A DNA stretch of 64,000 bases from Pleomorphomonas koreensis DSM 23070 (GTDB taxonomy: Bacteria > Pseudomonadota > Alphaproteobacteria > Rhizobiales > Pleomorphomonadaceae), in NCBI RefSeq assembly GCF_000425185.1, contig NZ_AULH01000006.1:284541-348540 (forward strand), read 5' to 3'. The position numbers were made by a program, and so were the translations under genes. The stretch's first letter is position 1. Every line of letters begins with the position of its first letter. Shown piece after piece: positions 37,414 through 47,169 of the stretch. The notes under the pieces are model-generated. The model searched no databases. It was given only the letters and a program-made list of their open reading frames with translations, and was not told where the DNA came from.

Positions 37414-38748
37414 TTGACGCCTGCCGATCGACCTTCTTCCGGCCGCACCCTCGTACGCGGTCGCGTGCTGAGCTTCAAGCGTCCGCCGCTGGGGGCCGGC
37501 GATGCCGCCTCCTACAGCTATGTCGAGGATGGCGTCGTCGTCATCGACGACGGCAGGGTGAGCATGGTGGCGGAGGCCGGGGAGATCGGCCGGCTCGGCG
37601 GCGAAGGGGTCGCGCTCCACGACTTTTCCGGCAAGCTGATCCTGCCGGGCTTCATCGACACCCATATCCACTTTCCCCAGACGCAGGTGATCGCCTCCTA
37701 TGGCGCGCAACTGCTCGAATGGCTGACGAGGTACACCTTTCCCGCCGAGTCGCGCTACGGCGATGCCGATTTCGCGGCGGCAGAAGCCCGCTTCTTCATC
37801 GACGAACTGCTGCGCAACGGCACCACCACGGCGGTCTGCTACGGCTCGGTCCACAAGGCGTCGGCCGAGGCGCTTCTCGCCGAGAGCGAGCGGCGGGGCA
37901 CGGCGATGATCGTCGGCAAGACGGCGATGGACCGCAACGCGCCGCCCGACGTGCTCGACAGTCCGCAGGCCGCTTACGACGACACGGCGGCGCTGATCGC
38001 CGCCTGGCATGGCCGCGGCCGGCAGAGGGTGGCGATCACGCCGCGTTTCGCCATCACCTCGACGCCGGAGCAGCTGGAAGCGCTCGGCAGCCTCGCCCGC
38101 GCCCATCCCGACTGCCTCGTCCAGACGCATCTTTCGGAGAATCACGACGAGATCGCCATGGTGCGGCGCCTCTTCCCGGAACGGGCCGACTATCTCGACG
38201 TCTACGACCATTACGGCCTCATTGGCGCGAAAAGCCTGATGGGCCATGCCATCCACCTCAGCCCGCGCGAGGTGGCGCGGATGTCGGAGAGCGGCGCCGT
38301 CGCCGTATTCTGCCCGACGTCCAATCTGTTCATCGGCTCCGGCCTGTTCGACTACAAGGGGCTCGAAGCCCATCCGGTCCGCATCGCGCTTGCCACCGAC
38401 GTCGGCGGCGGCACCAGCTATTCGATGCTGGAAACGGCGGCCGAGGGCTACAAGGTGATGCAGCTCCAAGGGCAGAAGCTGTCGGCCCTCGAAGCCTTCC
38501 ACCTGATGACGCGCGGCAACGCCGAGGCGATCGGCGAGCCGGATCTTGGCCGCATCGATCCGGGTGCCCATGCCGATCTCGTCGTGCTCGACGGCGCGGC
38601 CAGGCCGGCCATGGCCCATCGCCTCGCGGCGGTCGACGGCGATCTTGAGGAAGAGTTGTTCGTCCTGATGACCATGGGCGACGAGCGGAACGTCTGCGAG
38701 GTGTTCGTCGGCGGCCGGCCGCAGGGCGTGCGGCGCGCCGATTCCTAG
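37414..38748 (+). CDS. guaD: Guanine deaminase
   Basis: A zinc amidohydrolase of about 444 residues that turns guanine into xanthine in purine catabolism. Zinc-site motifs are [10 protein letters not shown], the Q-T-H-L-S-E-N segment, G-H-A-I-H-L and the catalytic Asp in [13 protein letters not shown], which is characteristic of GuaD. I start at the TTG at 37414, which has GGAG seven bases before it; a TTG at 37408 would put that site too close. It is divergent from fhs, which may reflect shared use of purine-derived one-carbon units. Confidence 0.93.
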   Translation: MTPADRPSSGRTLVRGRVLSFKRPPLGAGDAASYSYVEDGVVVIDDGRVSMVAEAGEIGRLGGEGVALHDFSGKLILPGFIDTHIHFPQTQVIASYGAQLLEWLTRYTFPAESRYGDADFAAAEARFFIDELLRNGTTTAVCYGSVHKASAEALLAESERRGTAMIVGKTAMDRNAPPDVLDSPQAAYDDTAALIAAWHGRGRQRVAITPRFAITSTPEQLEALGSLARAHPDCLVQTHLSENHDEIAMVRRLFPERADYLDVYDHYGLIGAKSLMGHAIHLSPREVARMSESGAVAVFCPTSNLFIGSGLFDYKGLEAHPVRIALATDVGGGTSYSMLETAAEGYKVMQLQGQKLSALEAFHLMTRGNAEAIGEPDLGRIDPGAHADLVVLDGAARPAMAHRLAAVDGDLEEELFVLMTMGDERNVCEVFVGGRPQGVRRADS

Positions 38749-39114
38749 GGCGCCGCCATTTTTTCGACCCTTATAAAGAATATATTGCCATGGTGGCATG
38801 GCCGGCGTTAGCATCAATGAAATCGATTGCTGGCAGCGATGGCCGAGAGGCGGCAATCGCCCCGAATTTCGGCGCATGTGCGGGGCGGGCTGCGCTATTG
38901 CACGCAGAACCGGCTTCCGGTAACGTTTCGGAAATTGGTGCCGGCTTGGGAGGGAGGCTCCACGCCGGCTGCCCGAGGGGACACCGCCGGCCGGCGCCGG
39001 CGGAGCATCGGACCGAAAGGCTTGCCGCTTTTCGGAGAAATCCGATGCGGTATCAAAAAGCTGGAGCGGCGGCGCGGACTTGACCGGGCATCCGACGCTC
39101 CAGGGGAGGATGAT

Positions 39115-39906
39115 GTGGCGCGCGACCTGCCGTTTTCGATCCAGCTGCATTCGGCCCGGCTGTTTCCGCCGGTGACGGATCACCTGCCGCATCTCGCCGC
39201 GCTTGGCTACACCAACGTCGAGCCGACGGATCTCCTCTACGACGATCCGGCGGCGCTGCGCGAGGCGCTCGACGCAAGCGGCCTCACCGCCCTGAGCGGC
39301 CATTTCCCGCTCCATCTTCTCAACGACGATCCGGATGCCGTCTGCCGCATCGCCGAGACGCTTGGCATGCGCCTTGTCGTCTGCCCCGGCGCGCCGGAGG
39401 AGGCGTGGCCCGGCACCACCGATGGCTGGCGGCGCTTCGGCGAGCACCTTGCCGGTATCGCCCGCCGGCTGCGGTCGCGCGGTTTCGGCTTCGCCTGGCA
39501 CAATCACGACTACGAGTTCCGGCCGCTGCCGGACGGTTCGCTGCCGATCCAGCACATCGTTGCCGATCCGGCGGTGCATCTCCAGATCGACGTCGCCTGG
39601 GTGGCGCTGGCCGGCCTCGACCCGCAGCCGTGGATCGAGGGCTATGCCGGCCGCATCGCCGCGGTCCACGTCAAGGATATCGCGCCGCGTGGCAGCCGGA
39701 CCGACGAGGACGGCTGGGCGGACGTCGGCTCCGGCCTGGTGCCCTGGCCCAAGCTGTGGAGAACGGCGATGGCCGCCGGCGCCGAACTGATGATCGCCGA
39801 GCACGACAACCCCTCCGACTTCGACCGCTTCGCCCGCCGCAGCATCGAGGCCATGCGCGCCTACTCGGCCCTGTCGGACGCCGAGGCATCCGTGACGTCG
39901 GAGTGA
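39115..39906 (+). CDS. Sugar phosphate isomerase/epimerase family protein
   Basis: A TIM-barrel protein of about 263 residues of the xylose-isomerase-like/AP endonuclease 2 group. It starts F-S-I-Q-L-H-S-A, has W-H-N-H-D-Y-E-F (metal-binding His and Glu) in the middle and H-V-K-D-I and the E-H-D-N pair near the end, all typical of inosose isomerases, hydroxypyruvate isomerases and sugar epimerases; the substrate cannot be told. I start at the GTG at 39115, which follows GGGGAGG at five bases. A longer in-frame extension exists upstream but is basic and unlike the family. Confidence 0.87.
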   Translation: MARDLPFSIQLHSARLFPPVTDHLPHLAALGYTNVEPTDLLYDDPAALREALDASGLTALSGHFPLHLLNDDPDAVCRIAETLGMRLVVCPGAPEEAWPGTTDGWRRFGEHLAGIARRLRSRGFGFAWHNHDYEFRPLPDGSLPIQHIVADPAVHLQIDVAWVALAGLDPQPWIEGYAGRIAAVHVKDIAPRGSRTDEDGWADVGSGLVPWPKLWRTAMAAGAELMIAEHDNPSDFDRFARRSIEAMRAYSALSDAEASVTSE

Positions 39907-40007
39907 AGGTCGCTGCCCGCACGAGGGCGCGCTACCGGCAAAACGCACGGAAACCGCCGGCGGGCGGTATTGTCGTTTCCGTCAATATGTTGAATTTGCG
40001 GGAAGAA

Positions 40008-40084
40008 TGGTCGGAGTGGCGTGATTTGAACACGCGACCCCCTGCTCCCGAAGCAGGTGCGCTACCAGGCTGCGCTACACTCCG
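40008..40084 (-). tRNA. tRNA-Pro (anticodon CGG)
   Basis: On the minus strand, a 77-base cloverleaf: acceptor CGGAGTG with CACTCCG, a D-arm with A-G-C-C-T-G-G-T-A-G, anticodon stem CCTGC/GCAGG around TTCGGGA (anticodon CGG, reads CCG), T-arm with GTTCAAATC, discriminator A and encoded CCA. Confidence 0.97.
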
Positions 40085-40293
40085 TAACCGTCGGTGGGGC
40101 GGTGTATAGCGTCCCCTCCCCGCCTCCGCAAGCCCCAAAATCACGCATGTGGATCAGGGCCTCCGCGCATCCCAAATCGCCCGGTGGAACGACCTGTCAT
40201 AGACGCATCGGCGGCACCGTCGGCCGTGCCGGCGTTGTTGCAGTCGCCTCTCGTAGCGGCTATATCGTGCGGACTGCGGCCGAGGCCGCCGGA

Positions 40294-40368
40294 TGGGGTG
40301 TCGCCAAGTGGTAAGGCAGCGGATTTTGATTCCGCCATTCGTAGGTTCGAATCCTGCCACCCCAGCCA
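40294..40368 (+). tRNA. tRNA-Gln (anticodon TTG)
   Basis: A 75-base cloverleaf: acceptor TGGGGTG with CACCCCA, D-loop A-G-T-G-G-T-A-A-G-G, anticodon stem GCGGA/TCCGC around TTTTGAT (anticodon TTG, reads CAA), T-arm GGTTCGAATCC, discriminator G and encoded CCA. Confidence 0.97.
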
Positions 40369-40417
40369 GACGATTCTTCCCGTGAAATCCTGCCGTTGGC
40401 GCTTATGACCGGTCGCG

Positions 40418-41587
40418 TCAGGCGTCCGGCAACCTTTCGGCCGGCAGCACGACAGTCGGCGCTGTCTCCTCGCTTCTCAACTCGTTGAGCCATTCGCGCC
40501 AGATGGCGACCAGCAGCGCCATCAGCACCGGGCCGATGAACAGGCCGAGGAAACCCATGGTCTTTACGCCGCCGATCAGGCCGAAGAAGGTCGGCAGGAA
40601 CGGCAGCTTGATCGGTCCGCCGACCAGGCGCGGGCGCAGCGTCTTGTCGACGATGAACAGCTCCACCGTTCCCCAGGCGAACAGCGCGGCGCCCTCGACG
40701 GGATGGCCGCTGGCCACCAGATAGATCGAGATCAGCGTGAAGCTGAGCGGCGCGCCGCCGGGAATCAGCGCCATGACGCCGGTCAGCACGCCGAAGATGG
40801 CCGGCGACGGCACGCCGGCGATCCAGTAGGCAACGCCAAGCACGATACCCTCGCCGATGGCGATCAGCGTCATGCCGGTGACGGTGGAACTGATGGTGGC
40901 CGGCACGATGCGCGAGATGCGGTCCCAGCGGGTCGGCAGGATGCGTTCGCCGATCAGGTCGATCTGGCCGGCGAAGGACCTGCCGTCCTTGTAGACGAAG
41001 AACAGCGCGATCATCATGAACAGCAGCGTCAGCAGCAGTTGGAACGCCTCGCCGCCGGCCGTCATCACCGCCCGGTAGATATTGCCGATGTTGGCGCCGG
41101 AGACGATCTGGATCAGTTCGCCGATGGCACCCGGCGTACCGACGTGCAGGACCCACTGTTCGGCCAGCCATTCGCCGGCCATCGGCAGCGTGGCGATCCA
41201 GGGCGGCACCGGCACGCCGCTGCGGTTGGCGTCCAGCAGCCAGATGAACCAGCCCTTCAGCTCCTCGAAGGCGAAGCTCGCCGCCATCAGCATCGGCACG
41301 ATCAGGAACAGCAGGATCAGAAGGATGGCGATCGAGGCGCTGAGCTTGGTGTTGCCGTCGCAGAATTCCGCCAGATCGCGGTAGAGCGGCCAGGTGGCGA
41401 AGCCGATCACCAGCGCGGCGAGCACCGGCACCAGGAAGCCGCTGAAGAAATAGATGCCGGCGGCGACCACCAGCACCAGGAGCCAGCGCGCGGCGGCGAT
41501 CAGCGGCACGATCGGCACGCGGCCGGAGGATACGGTACCGAGCCAGCGCGGCTGGCCCTTCGGCGTGGAATTTCGCGGGTCGCTCAA
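40418..41587 (-). CDS. AI-2E family (PerM-type) transporter
   Basis: An integral membrane protein of 389 residues with about eight hydrophobic segments: a tight pair near residues 28-62, and others near 85-110 and 190-345. The last part contains the family motif G-G-V-K-T-M-G-F-L-G-L-F-I-G-P-V. Members of this family are exporters or channels; E. coli TqsA exports AI-2, and others carry ions, so the substrate is open. The frame starts with TTG at 41587 and has GAAGAGC upstream; no ATG is near. It is a single gene upstream of tRNA-Gln on the other strand. Confidence 0.88.
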   Translation of the reverse strand: MSDPRNSTPKGQPRWLGTVSSGRVPIVPLIAAARWLLVLVVAAGIYFFSGFLVPVLAALVIGFATWPLYRDLAEFCDGNTKLSASIAILLILLFLIVPMLMAASFAFEELKGWFIWLLDANRSGVPVPPWIATLPMAGEWLAEQWVLHVGTPGAIGELIQIVSGANIGNIYRAVMTAGGEAFQLLLTLLFMMIALFFVYKDGRSFAGQIDLIGERILPTRWDRISRIVPATISSTVTGMTLIAIGEGIVLGVAYWIAGVPSPAIFGVLTGVMALIPGGAPLSFTLISIYLVASGHPVEGAALFAWGTVELFIVDKTLRPRLVGGPIKLPFLPTFFGLIGGVKTMGFLGLFIGPVLMALLVAIWREWLNELRSEETAPTVVLPAERLPDA

Positions 41588-41682
41588 GGACTGCTCTTCT
41601 CGTCGGGAGGGCTCGGCACCGATTTATGGGCCATCGACGGAATGCCCGCAACAGCCCGATCGCCGATTCCCTGCCGCCCCGG

Positions 41683-42516
41683 TCAGATCATCTCCAGCCG
41701 ACCGCCACGGCGTGGCGGCGGGAACAGCGCGTCGAGCGCGGCGCGCAACTCGCCGGTCATCACCACGCCGAGCGCTCCGGCGTTCTCCTCGACATGCCCG
41801 GCGTGGCCCGATTTCGGGATGGCGATGACGCCCTCGCGGTCGAGCAGAAAGGCCAGCGCCAGTTGGGCGACGCTGACGCCGTGATCGGCGGCGAGGCCAG
41901 CGAGGCGACGGTCGGCCAGGAGCCGCGACTGCTCCACTGGCGAATAGGCCATCAGCGGCAGGCCGCGCCCCTGCATCCACGGCAGGAGGTCCCATTCGAT
42001 GCCGCGCCGCGTGAGATTGTAGAGCACCTGGTTGGTCGCCACCTTGTCGCCGTCCGGCAGGCCGACCAGTTCGCGCATCTCGTCGGCGTCGAGGTTGGAG
42101 ACGCCCCAATGGCGGATCTTGCCGTCCGCCTTCAGCGCCTCGAAAGCCTCGACGGTTTCGGACAGCGGATGCTGGCCGCGCCAGTGCAACAGGTAGAGGT
42201 CGAGCCGATCGGTATCGAGCCGCGTCAGCGAGCGCTCGCAGGCAGCGACAGCGCCTTTCCGCGAGGCGTTGTGCGGATAGACCTTGGAGACCAGGAACAC
42301 CTCGTCGCGCCGGCCGGCGATCGCCTCGCCGACCAGCCGCTCGGAGGCCCCCTCGCCGTACATCTCGGCGGTGTCGATCAGTGTCATGCCGAGGTCGAGG
42401 CCCCGGCGCAGCGCGGCGATCTCCTGCGCCCGGCGGCGCGGATCCTCGCCCATCATCCAGGTGCCGAGGCCGAGGGCCGGCACGTCTTCCCCATCGGGCA
42501 TGCGAACGGTCTTCAT
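41683..42516 (-). CDS. Aldo/keto reductase
   Basis: A NAD(P)H-dependent reductase of 277 residues with the full catalytic tetrad: Asp48 and Tyr53 in D-T-A-E-M-Y-G, Lys78 in S-K-V-Y and His111 in L-L-H-W-R-G. Cofactor-binding motifs near the C-terminus (I-P-K-S-G-H) are in place, and G-L-G-T-W is at the start. Sequence suggests the AKR5-like 2,5-diketo-D-gluconate reductase group, but the carbonyl substrate is not determined. GGAGGTGTC precedes the ATG at 42516. It is divergent from the ketopantoate-reductase homologue. Confidence 0.9.
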   Translation of the reverse strand: MKTVRMPDGEDVPALGLGTWMMGEDPRRRAQEIAALRRGLDLGMTLIDTAEMYGEGASERLVGEAIAGRRDEVFLVSKVYPHNASRKGAVAACERSLTRLDTDRLDLYLLHWRGQHPLSETVEAFEALKADGKIRHWGVSNLDADEMRELVGLPDGDKVATNQVLYNLTRRGIEWDLLPWMQGRGLPLMAYSPVEQSRLLADRRLAGLAADHGVSVAQLALAFLLDREGVIAIPKSGHAGHVEENAGALGVVMTGELRAALDALFPPPRRGGRLEMI

Positions 42517-42692
42517 CGACACCTCCGTCGTTTTCCGGGGCGAGTATAGCAGGCCACGGCCGCCGCGGCGCGATTGCTGTTCGTTTCGTCGCGACGCTGC
42601 GCCGAACCGGTGACGGCGGCGGGGAGAATGCTCTATTGTCGCGTCAAATCCGCGCCGGCTTCCGGCGACGACCACAACTGAAAGGATGATCC

Positions 42693-43616
42693 ATGCGACT
42701 TCTCGTCGTCGGCGCCGGTGCCACCGGCGGCTATTTCGGCGGACGGCTGGCCGCCGCCGGCCGCGACGTCACCTTCCTGATCCGTCCCAAGCGGGCGGCC
42801 GAGATCGCCAGGAACGGTTTCGTCATCGTCGATCCCAAGGGCGAGACGCGTCTGGAGCCGAAGATCGTCACCGCCGAGGCGCTGAAGGGCACCTACGACC
42901 TCATCCTGATGAGCGTGAAAGCCTACTCGCTGGCCGCGGCGATGGAGGACATTGCGCCAGCCGTCGGCCCCGATACGCTGATCCTGCCAGTGCTGAACGG
43001 CCTCAAGCATTTCGACGTGCTGTCGGAGCGCTTCGGCGCCGAAAAGGTGATCGGCAGTTTTTGCAAGATCAACGCCAAGCTCGACGACCACGGCCGCATC
43101 GTCCAGATGTCGCCGTTGCATGATGTGATCTACGGCGAATACGACGGCAGCCGCAGCCCGCGCATCGAAGCGATCGACGCCTTCTTCAAGGGCGCCGGCT
43201 TCGATGCCCGCCTGTCGGACGACATCGGCCGCGAGCTGTGGGAGAAGTGGATCCTGCTGGCCAGCCTCGGCGCCGCCACCTGCCTGATGCGCGGCAGCGT
43301 CGGCGACATCGTCGCACGGCCGGGCGGCTCCGCCTTCATCGAGGCGCTGATCGCCGAGGTGACCGCCGTCGCCACCGCCCACGGCAAGGCGCCCGATCCG
43401 GGCTATCTCGAAGCGACGCGGCAGCTGCTCACCACGCCGGGCTCGCCGATGACCGCCTCGATGTATCGAGACCTTGACAAGGGCCTGCCGGTGGAGAACG
43501 ACGAGATCGTCGACGATCTCCTGGCCCGCGCGGCGCGGGTTGGCGTCAAGACGCCATATTTCCACCTCGCGGCGATCCATCTCGGCGTCTACGCGGCGCG
43601 GCGACGCACCGACTGA
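42693..43616 (+). CDS. 2-Dehydropantoate 2-reductase family protein
   Basis: A protein of 307 residues of the PanE/ApbA family, which reduces ketopantoate to pantoate with NADPH for coenzyme A synthesis. The cofactor loop is [12 protein letters not shown]; the catalytic region [14 protein letters not shown] and the E-N-D-E-I near the end ([12 protein letters not shown]) are typical. Many alphaproteobacteria have several paralogues, so this copy need not be the biosynthetic one. AAAGGATGA precedes the ATG. Confidence 0.88.
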   Translation: MRLLVVGAGATGGYFGGRLAAAGRDVTFLIRPKRAAEIARNGFVIVDPKGETRLEPKIVTAEALKGTYDLILMSVKAYSLAAAMEDIAPAVGPDTLILPVLNGLKHFDVLSERFGAEKVIGSFCKINAKLDDHGRIVQMSPLHDVIYGEYDGSRSPRIEAIDAFFKGAGFDARLSDDIGRELWEKWILLASLGAATCLMRGSVGDIVARPGGSAFIEALIAEVTAVATAHGKAPDPGYLEATRQLLTTPGSPMTASMYRDLDKGLPVENDEIVDDLLARAARVGVKTPYFHLAAIHLGVYAARRRTD

Positions 43617-43924
43617 CCGGCGTTCAAAGCCTCCCTGAACGTTGCCGCATGCCGGCCGGCAATCGCCCTGCGCGGCCGGCCGGCGGCGGCGCTGTTTCCG
43701 CCGGCTTCGGCCGGAAACCGGCCTCTCCCATGGCGACTCAACGGCGGCCCGGCAGGGACAAACCCGGAGCCCCGTCAAATTCGAAACGTTACGCTTCTGC
43801 CGGCAGGACAACTGTGGTAAGAGGGTCGCCGAACGCCGCCCGCATCCGCCGGACCGCAGGCGTTCGCCCGGAATTCCGCTCCCCGCCGCAGCGGGAGCCA
43901 TGCATCGACCAACAGGATGCCGCC
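43617..43924. other. Intergenic region before the cellobiose phosphorylase gene
   Basis: About 310 bases, very G+C-rich in the first 130 bases with repeated CCGGCCGG-like clusters that can fold into hairpins, then of ordinary composition. It probably holds the promoter and leader of the GH94 gene. I see no gene and no recognisable operator. Confidence 0.5.
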
Positions 43925-46369
43925 ATGAAGTATGGTTATTTCGACGACAAGGCCCGCGAGTATGTGATCACGCGGCCGGACACGCCGCTGCCGTGGATCA
44001 ACTACATCGGCTGTCAGGGCTATTTCGGCATCCTGTCGGCCACCGGCGGCGGCTATTCCTACTATCGCGACGCCCGCCTGCGCCGGCTGACGCGCGGCCG
44101 CTACAACAACGTTCCGGCTGATTTCGGCGGCCGCTACGTCTACGTGCGCGACAACGAGAGTGGCGACTACTGGTCGCCGTCGTGGATGCCGACCCAGTCG
44201 GACCTCGACGACTACAGCTGCCGCCACGGCATGGGCTATTCGGTCATCTCCGGCAAGCGCGGCGGCATCCGCGCCGCCACGCGCTATTTCGTGCCGCTCG
44301 ACGAGACGCTGGAGATCTGGCAGACGACGATCACCAACGAGCGGCTGACGCCGGTCGACATCTCCCTGTTCTCGTCGGTGGAATTCTGCCTCTGGGAAGC
44401 CAACGACGACGCCACCAACTACCAGCGCAACCTCTCCACCGGCCAGGTCGAGGTCGAGGACGAGGTGATCTACCACAAGACCGAGTATCGCGAACGCCGC
44501 AACCACTTCGCCTGGTTCGCCTGCTCGGAGCCGCTCGCCGGCTTCGATACCCAGCGCGAGAGCTTCCTCGGCCCCTGGCGCGGCTGGAACAAGCCTGTTG
44601 CCGTCGAGGACGGCAAGTCGCGCAACTCGATCGCCCACGGCTGGTCGCCGATCGGCTCGCACCACGTCCGCCTCACCCTCGCTCCGGGCGAGAGCCGCCA
44701 GATCGTCTACGTGCTCGGCTATCACGAGAACCCCAACGAGCAGAAGTTCGATCCGCCGGGTTCGCAGACCATCAACAAGGCGACGGTCAAGCCGGTCATC
44801 GCCAAGTATCGCGACATTGACAACGTGGAGGCGGCCTTCGCGGCGCTCGGCAAGCACTGGGACGAGTTGCTCGGCGTCTATCAGGTGGCCTCGCCCGACG
44901 AGCACGCCAACCGCATGGTCAACATCTGGAACGCCTACCAGTGCATGGCCACCTTCAACATGTCGCGCTCGGCCTCGTCCTTCGAGACGGGCATCGGCCG
45001 CGGCCTCGGCTTCCGCGATTCCAACCAGGATCTTCTGGGCTTCGTGCACATGGTGCCGTCGCGGGCGCGGGAACGCATCCTCGACCTCGCGGCGACGCAG
45101 CTGTCGAGCGGCGGCGCCTACCACCAGTACCAGCCGCTGACCAAGAAGGGTAACAACGACATCGGCGGCGACTTCAACGACGATCCGCACTGGCTGATCA
45201 TCGGCGTTGCCGCCTATCTCAAGGAAACCGGCGACTTCTCGATCCTCGACGAGCCGGTGGTGTTCGACAACCAGCCGGGCAGCGAGGCGCCGCTCTACGA
45301 GCATCTGCGCCGCTCGCTCCAGTATGCGCTCGACCGGCTCGGCCCGCATGGCCTGCCGCTGATCGGCCGCGCCGACTGGAACGACTGCCTCAACCTCAAC
45401 TGCTTCTCCGACACGCCTGGCCAGTCGTTCCAGACCACCACCTCCAAGGACGGCAAGGTGGCGGAATCGGTGTTCATCGGCGCGCTGATGGTGCTGTCGG
45501 CGCGCGAGCTGTCGGCGCTGGCCTCTCAGGTCGGCAAGGCCGACGACGCCGCCTTCTATGCCGACGTCGCCAGGAAGATGGACGAGACCGTCCGTACCGC
45601 CGGCTGGGACGGCGAGTGGTTCGTGCGCGCCTACGACGACTTCGGCCGCAAGATCGGCTCCAAGGAGAACGAGGAAGGCAAGATCTACATCGAGTCGCAG
45701 GGCTTCGCGGCGCTGGCCGGCATCGGCGTCGACGACGGCAAGGCGCGCTCGGCGCTCGACGCGGTCCGGAAGCATCTCGCCACGCCGCACGGCATCGTGC
45801 TGCAGCAGCCGGCCTACAGCCGCTACTACATCGAATACGGCGAGATCTCGACCTACCCGCCCGGCTACAAGGAAAACGCCGGCATCTTCTGCCACAACAA
45901 CCCCTGGGTGATCATCGGCGAAGTGGTGCTCGGCAACGGCGACGCCGCCTTCGACTACTACAGCCGCATCTGCCCGTCGGCGCGCGAGGCGATCTCCGAC
46001 GTCCATCGCCTTGAGCCCTATGTCTACGCCCAGATGATCGCCGGCCGCGACGCGCCGACCCATGGCGAGGCCAAGAACTCCTGGCTGACCGGCACGGCCG
46101 CCTGGAACTACTACGCCATCACCCAGTGGATTCTCGGCATCCGTCCCGAATACACCGGCCTCCGCATCGCGCCGGTGGTGCCGGAGCGCTGGCCCGGCTT
46201 CACGGCGCGGCGGGTGTTCCGCGGCGTCGCCTACGACATCACGGTGACGCGGGCCGGCGCCGGCAACACGGTGGCGCTTGTCATCGACGGCAAGGCGATC
46301 GACGGCGACCTCGTGCCGCCGCCGGCCAAGGGCGTCGCCGCCGTGAAGGTCGAGGCGGTGATCGGCTGA
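43925..46369 (+). CDS. Cellobiose phosphorylase (GH94)
   Basis: A cytoplasmic GH94 enzyme of 814 residues, the family's usual length. It splits cellobiose with phosphate into glucose 1-phosphate and glucose. The start K-Y-G-Y-F-D-D-K-A-R-E-Y-V-I-T-R-P is a strong cellobiose/chitobiose phosphorylase signature, and I-N-Y-I-G-C-Q-G-Y-F together with R-D-A-R-L-R-R-L-T-R points to cellobiose. The catalytic acid Asp is in A-D-W-N-D-C near residues 484-488. The ATG at 43925 begins the family sequence. It stands alone, without beta-glucosidase or transporter next to it, and ends in a strong terminator. Confidence 0.92.
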   Translation: MKYGYFDDKAREYVITRPDTPLPWINYIGCQGYFGILSATGGGYSYYRDARLRRLTRGRYNNVPADFGGRYVYVRDNESGDYWSPSWMPTQSDLDDYSCRHGMGYSVISGKRGGIRAATRYFVPLDETLEIWQTTITNERLTPVDISLFSSVEFCLWEANDDATNYQRNLSTGQVEVEDEVIYHKTEYRERRNHFAWFACSEPLAGFDTQRESFLGPWRGWNKPVAVEDGKSRNSIAHGWSPIGSHHVRLTLAPGESRQIVYVLGYHENPNEQKFDPPGSQTINKATVKPVIAKYRDIDNVEAAFAALGKHWDELLGVYQVASPDEHANRMVNIWNAYQCMATFNMSRSASSFETGIGRGLGFRDSNQDLLGFVHMVPSRARERILDLAATQLSSGGAYHQYQPLTKKGNNDIGGDFNDDPHWLIIGVAAYLKETGDFSILDEPVVFDNQPGSEAPLYEHLRRSLQYALDRLGPHGLPLIGRADWNDCLNLNCFSDTPGQSFQTTTSKDGKVAESVFIGALMVLSARELSALASQVGKADDAAFYADVARKMDETVRTAGWDGEWFVRAYDDFGRKIGSKENEEGKIYIESQGFAALAGIGVDDGKARSALDAVRKHLATPHGIVLQQPAYSRYYIEYGEISTYPPGYKENAGIFCHNNPWVIIGEVVLGNGDAAFDYYSRICPSAREAISDVHRLEPYVYAQMIAGRDAPTHGEAKNSWLTGTAAWNYYAITQWILGIRPEYTGLRIAPVVPERWPGFTARRVFRGVAYDITVTRAGAGNTVALVIDGKAIDGDLVPPPAKGVAAVKVEAVIG

Positions 46370-46395
46370 CTACCGCCTGCAAGGAGAGAGCGAAG

Positions 46396-46422
46396 GGGCG
46401 CCCGAGCGGCGCCCTTTTTTTT
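46396..46422 (+). terminator. Rho-independent terminator of the GH94 gene
   Basis: GGGCGCC and GGCGCCC pair over CGAGC, followed by a run of eight T. Confidence 0.9.
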
Positions 46423-46644
46423 GACCATACCGGGGCTGGCCTTTGCATCGGAGGCATCGGCCGGACGACGGTTTATCGGGCTAAATCAATCCAATGGCTC
46501 GGTTGGAAAAGTTGTCATAAGTTCTTTTGCTTAGTATAATACACGTAGTTGTATTCACGCATATGTCGACAACCGAATCATCCTTTCTTTACGATTATCG
46601 AGCCATGGTTGCGTCATCCAAGACCGACGCGTCGAGGTCAGCCC

Positions 46645-47169
46645 ATGAAGCCGCACGTTCAGCCGACATCCGAGGAAGTCACCTTCCTTCCCAACGAAAT
46701 CATCGTCTCCAAGACCGATCTCAAGGGCCGGATCACCTACGCCAATTCCATCTTCTCGCGGATTTGCGGCTACAGTCGTGCCGAACTCATGAATGCGCCG
46801 CATTCGATCATCCGCCATCCGGACATGCCGCGCTGCGTCTTCAAGCTGTTGTGGGACCAGCTCGGCGAGGAGCGCGAGATTTTCGCCTACGTCAAGAACA
46901 TGTCCCGCAACGGCGCCTTCTACTGGGTGTTCGCCCACGTGACTCCGTCCTTCGACAACGATGGCAAGGTGGTCGGCTACCATTCCAGCCGGCGCGTCGC
47001 CGATCGGCGCGTCCTCGGCGAGGTGATCGAGCCGCTCTACCGGGATCTGCGGAAGATCGAAACCTCGCAGGCGACCGCCAAGGACGGACTCGCCGCCTCC
47101 TTCACGCAGCTCATGAACATCGTGAAATCGAAGGCCGCCAGCTATGACGAACTCATCTTCTCGCTTTGA
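46645..47169 (+). CDS. PAS domain protein, sensor half of a split Aer-type receptor
   Basis: A soluble protein of 174 residues consisting of a single PAS domain (about 20-125) and a helical tail. The sequence follows the Aer/aerotaxis PAS type closely: [31 protein letters not shown] and [12 protein letters not shown]. This subgroup usually binds FAD and senses redox state or oxygen. In E. coli Aer the PAS, membrane and signalling parts are one chain; here the transducer is the next gene, whose start lies 26 bases inside this one. I chose the ATG at 46645, since the family sequence begins there. Confidence 0.88.
   Translation: MKPHVQPTSEEVTFLPNEIIVSKTDLKGRITYANSIFSRICGYSRAELMNAPHSIIRHPDMPRCVFKLLWDQLGEEREIFAYVKNMSRNGAFYWVFAHVTPSFDNDGKVVGYHSSRRVADRRVLGEVIEPLYRDLRKIETSQATAKDGLAASFTQLMNIVKSKAASYDELIFSL

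Noticed and set aside
37264..39948. Open frame of nearly 900 codons on the minus strand
   Set aside because: Antisense to guanine deaminase and the sugar isomerase family gene; composition is that of a reverse-strand artefact.
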